Of a stretch of 64,000 bases of DNA, positions 61,782 to 64,000 are shown piece by piece. This DNA is from Gelatoporia subvermispora B (taxonomy: Eukaryota > Basidiomycota > Agaricomycetes > Polyporales > Gelatoporiaceae), in assembly GCA_000320605.2 (NCBI GenBank), contig KB445797.1, forward strand, positions 1,572,473 through 1,636,472, read 5' to 3'. Made by a program: the position numbers and the translations under genes. Numbering within the stretch: position 1 is the first letter of the stretch; each line of letters begins with the position of its first letter. Under the pieces are notes generated by a model. That model was not told the DNA's origin. It ran no database searches and worked only from the letters and a program-made list of their open reading frames with translations.

Positions 61782-63744
61782 TCAGAATCCGTTCCACTGC
61801 TGGCCTTGGAAACCTGTCTGCTGTGGCTGGAACTGCTGAGGCTGGAACTGCTGCGGCTGGGACTGCTGAGGCTGGAACTGCTGGGACTGGAATTGCTGCG
61901 GCTGAAATTGCTGAGGCGCGTGCCCTTGCTGGCCCTGTTGCCAGCCGCCGAACGGATTCGAGCTGTGGAACGCCTGCTGTTGCTGGGGCTGCCCGAACTG
62001 TCCCGGCGCACCCGTGAACTGGGCCTGCGCGGTGTATTGCGGCTGCATTTGTTGCTGTTGTTGTTGTTGCATGAAAGGGTTCCCCGGTCCGGGGAGCTGC
62101 ATCTGCGGCGGTACTGGCGAGTGACCCGGGAGCTGCGGCTGGAATAGCGGTGATGGCGACGGTTGTGGCTGCATCTGGGGTTGGGCATATAATTGAGACA
62201 CCTGCTGCTGAGGCTGGAAAGCCGACGTGTTGTATCCTGACTGTGAGTTTTGCTGCTGAGGCTGGAAAGCCGAGGCGTTGAATCCTGACTGTGAGTTTTG
62301 CTGCTGCAGCCCGCCCATACCCATGGACTGAGCACCCGAGAGCCCGCCTCCAGGCGCGAAGGGATTCGAGCCGGGCGTCAGCATCGGCTGTGCAGAGAAC
62401 CCCGTGGGATTCTGCATCAGTTGCGATGCGAAGGGCGACGTGGACAGCTGGCCAGGGCTTGTGCCCATCCCGCCTGCGAAGTTGCTGTTGACGCCTAGAG
62501 ACATCCCGGTGTTCAGGCTCATGCTGCGCCCCATCGCGCCAGGGGAAACGCCACTGGAGGGCATTTGACCAGGGGAAGACGATGGGAGGGGCGAGCCAGG
62601 GCTGACGGAGAGCCCACTGTAGGGGTTGTTGACAGATAGATGTGAGCCCATGGTAGTGTTGGGTATCGATATTGGCTGTGAGACGGCGGTAGCTGAGAAG
62701 GCAGAGGGTTGGGCGTATTGAAGAGGGAGGGTGGCGTTGATGTACGACGGCTGAATAGTTGCCCCTGTCTGCGAGGTGGGAATCTGCTGCTGTGGTGGTA
62801 GGGAGGATGCCATCAAGGCTGGTTGAGATACGGATCGTGGCTGCGCCTGCGCGAGACTTCCGGACGACGCTGGAGTCGCACTACCTGGCGATTGCGAGAA
62901 AGTAGCGCTGGGCACAGATGCAGGCGCAGGTGCGGGGGCGGCTAACTTCTCTGGAACCGGTGGGGGTACCGACGCGGGAGGCAGCTTCGTCTCCGGGATG
63001 GGCACCGTCTGTGATCGCGTAGGCGGAGCCGCGGATTGCCTACTTGCAGCAGACTGGGATGGACCGAGCAGCGCAGCGACTTTCGATCGCTTGTCGAGGA
63101 AGCTCTTGAACTCGTATTTCGCTGCGGAAGATCAGCCGGGGTAGACGGAGGCTTCTGGGTCGAGTACGTACCTCGGATGTATTTCTCGAGTTCACTATCT
63201 CGCTCGGACTCGATCATATTTGTGGGCGGAGGATGGCGCCTCTCGTCCGCATTGTAGTGTGCATTGGACTTGACGTTCCCGTTCTGCTTCATGTGCTGCA
63301 GCAAGAGTCGTCGTCAGTCTGGGAAGTAGCTAACGAGACGGAAAATGACGTACCTCGACTTGTTCCTTCGTCCATGAGTCCAGTGTCAAGCTCTTTCTGA
63401 AAACATATTGATTCAGGATCTACTAGCACGGAGAGCCGCCACGTACACTTTAGTGATATGCGTCCCGATCTTCCTGTGTATACTCGCGCAATTCACACTA
63501 CAATTGCTTCAGCGCTATGAAGTCAAAACGAGGACATCGCCGCACCATATGAATATACCGAGGTTGTGTGACGCCCACCGCGGGTTCCTCGCTTTGCAGT
63601 CCGCGCAGACATCTGCAAAGCAGGGCGTAAGCAGGTGAACACGCACGTCCACCGGGGTTGCTCGCCGTTTCCAGGTTGATTCACCAACTCGAGGAGGGCA
63701 CGCTGATTGCGCTCGGCCGTTATCTTGTTCACTGCCTGCGACAT
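61782..63744 (-). CDS. ArfGAP with long Q-rich C-terminus
   Basis: GTPase-activating protein for Arf, acting in vesicle traffic. ATG 63744 gives MSQAVNKITAERNQRALLEL, then VCADCKARNPRWASHNLGIF. Across an intron comes CVNCASIHRKIGTHITKV, forming the CxxC(x16)CxxC zinc finger with the catalytic Arg in IHRKIG. KSLTLDSWTKEQVEHMKQNG and ERDSELEKYIRGKYEFKSFL complete the domain. The remaining 400 residues are Pro/Ser/Gly/Gln-rich with NPF motifs (SNPFA, GNPFM, SNPFGGW), which usually bind EH domains. A tandem QQFQPQQ repeat ends the protein at WNGF. The architecture resembles SMAP/Age2-like ArfGAPs. The first intron (63613-63665) has a GC donor. Confidence 0.9.
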
Positions 63745-64000
63745 GCTGGCGAATTCTGTTCGGGCGCCAGGAGGAAGCCAAGGGATGTTCGAGATCTGCT
63801 GCGCGGCGGTGGCGGTGAGAGTACTGCAGTAACGGAAGGCGACCCATAGGGGATCTCGGCAGGCAAGCTTTCGTCAAGGTATAATTTAGCATTGAGTGAA
63901 ATGCAAGGGTAATGTATGGGTTTGTATGCTATCCGCAGTCAGCGCCAATCTAATCTCCTCCTAGTCATCTCGTGTTCGGTTTCCGAAGATCTCTCCAGGC
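63745..64000. other. Upstream region of the ArfGAP gene
   Basis: Last 256 bases. Nothing beyond a likely 5' leader and promoter was recognised. Confidence 0.5.

Noticed and set aside
61763..62335. 190-codon minus-strand Ser/Arg-rich frame
   Set aside because: Shifted frame of the Q-rich ArfGAP tail; the QQFQPQQ frame continues from the zinc finger domain.

Overview
This is nuclear DNA from a filamentous basidiomycete, most likely a wood-decaying agaricomycete. The evidence is gene style (many exons, introns of about 50-60 nt), a class II heme peroxidase of the short manganese-peroxidase type, two P450s with paired DUF6533 membrane proteins, an Argonaute, and DUF6589 and RecQ-like genes of the kind expanded in mushrooms. 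All gene models below are hand-spliced from the sequence. No RNA evidence or database search was available.

Layout. 1-9.2 kb: one minus-strand M20 amidohydrolase gene broken by two transposable elements. The first (789-2380) is non-autonomous, has 26-bp terminal inverted repeats and an 8-bp target duplication, and contains an assembly gap. The second (2431-8440) is a complete-looking 6.0-kb element with 8-bp terminal repeats, a 9-bp target duplication, 57-bp subterminal inverted repeats, a hairpin near each end, and two convergent genes: a RecQ-like helicase and a DUF6589 protein. 9.5-18.5 kb: AAA-type ATPase (-), ketopantoate reductase family protein (+) with a hairpin-repeat array in one intron, and a Hcs1/IGHMBP2-like SF1 helicase (-). 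19.5-27.2 kb: a multidomain ADP-ribosyltransferase with a receiver-like domain (+), then Argonaute (+). 27.5-36.9 kb: a TA-flanked transposon remnant, type-B carboxylesterase (+), NmrA-like protein (-), a 2.5-kb gene-poor stretch, and a manganese peroxidase (+). 37.4-48.9 kb: a near-symmetric inverted duplication, P450(-) DUF6533(+) DUF6533(-) P450(+). 49.9-53.7 kb: two tandem single-pass membrane proteins. 54.8-63.7 kb: conserved housekeeping genes, namely a nucleotide-sugar transporter (-), Mre11 (+), an F-box-like protein (+) and an ArfGAP (-).

The most interesting items are the helicase/DUF6589 transposon with its reconstructable insertion site, the putative N-terminal helical/receiver-like/ADP-ribosyltransferase protein, and the palindromic P450/DUF6533 cluster. 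Several genes need GC-AG introns to stay in frame.
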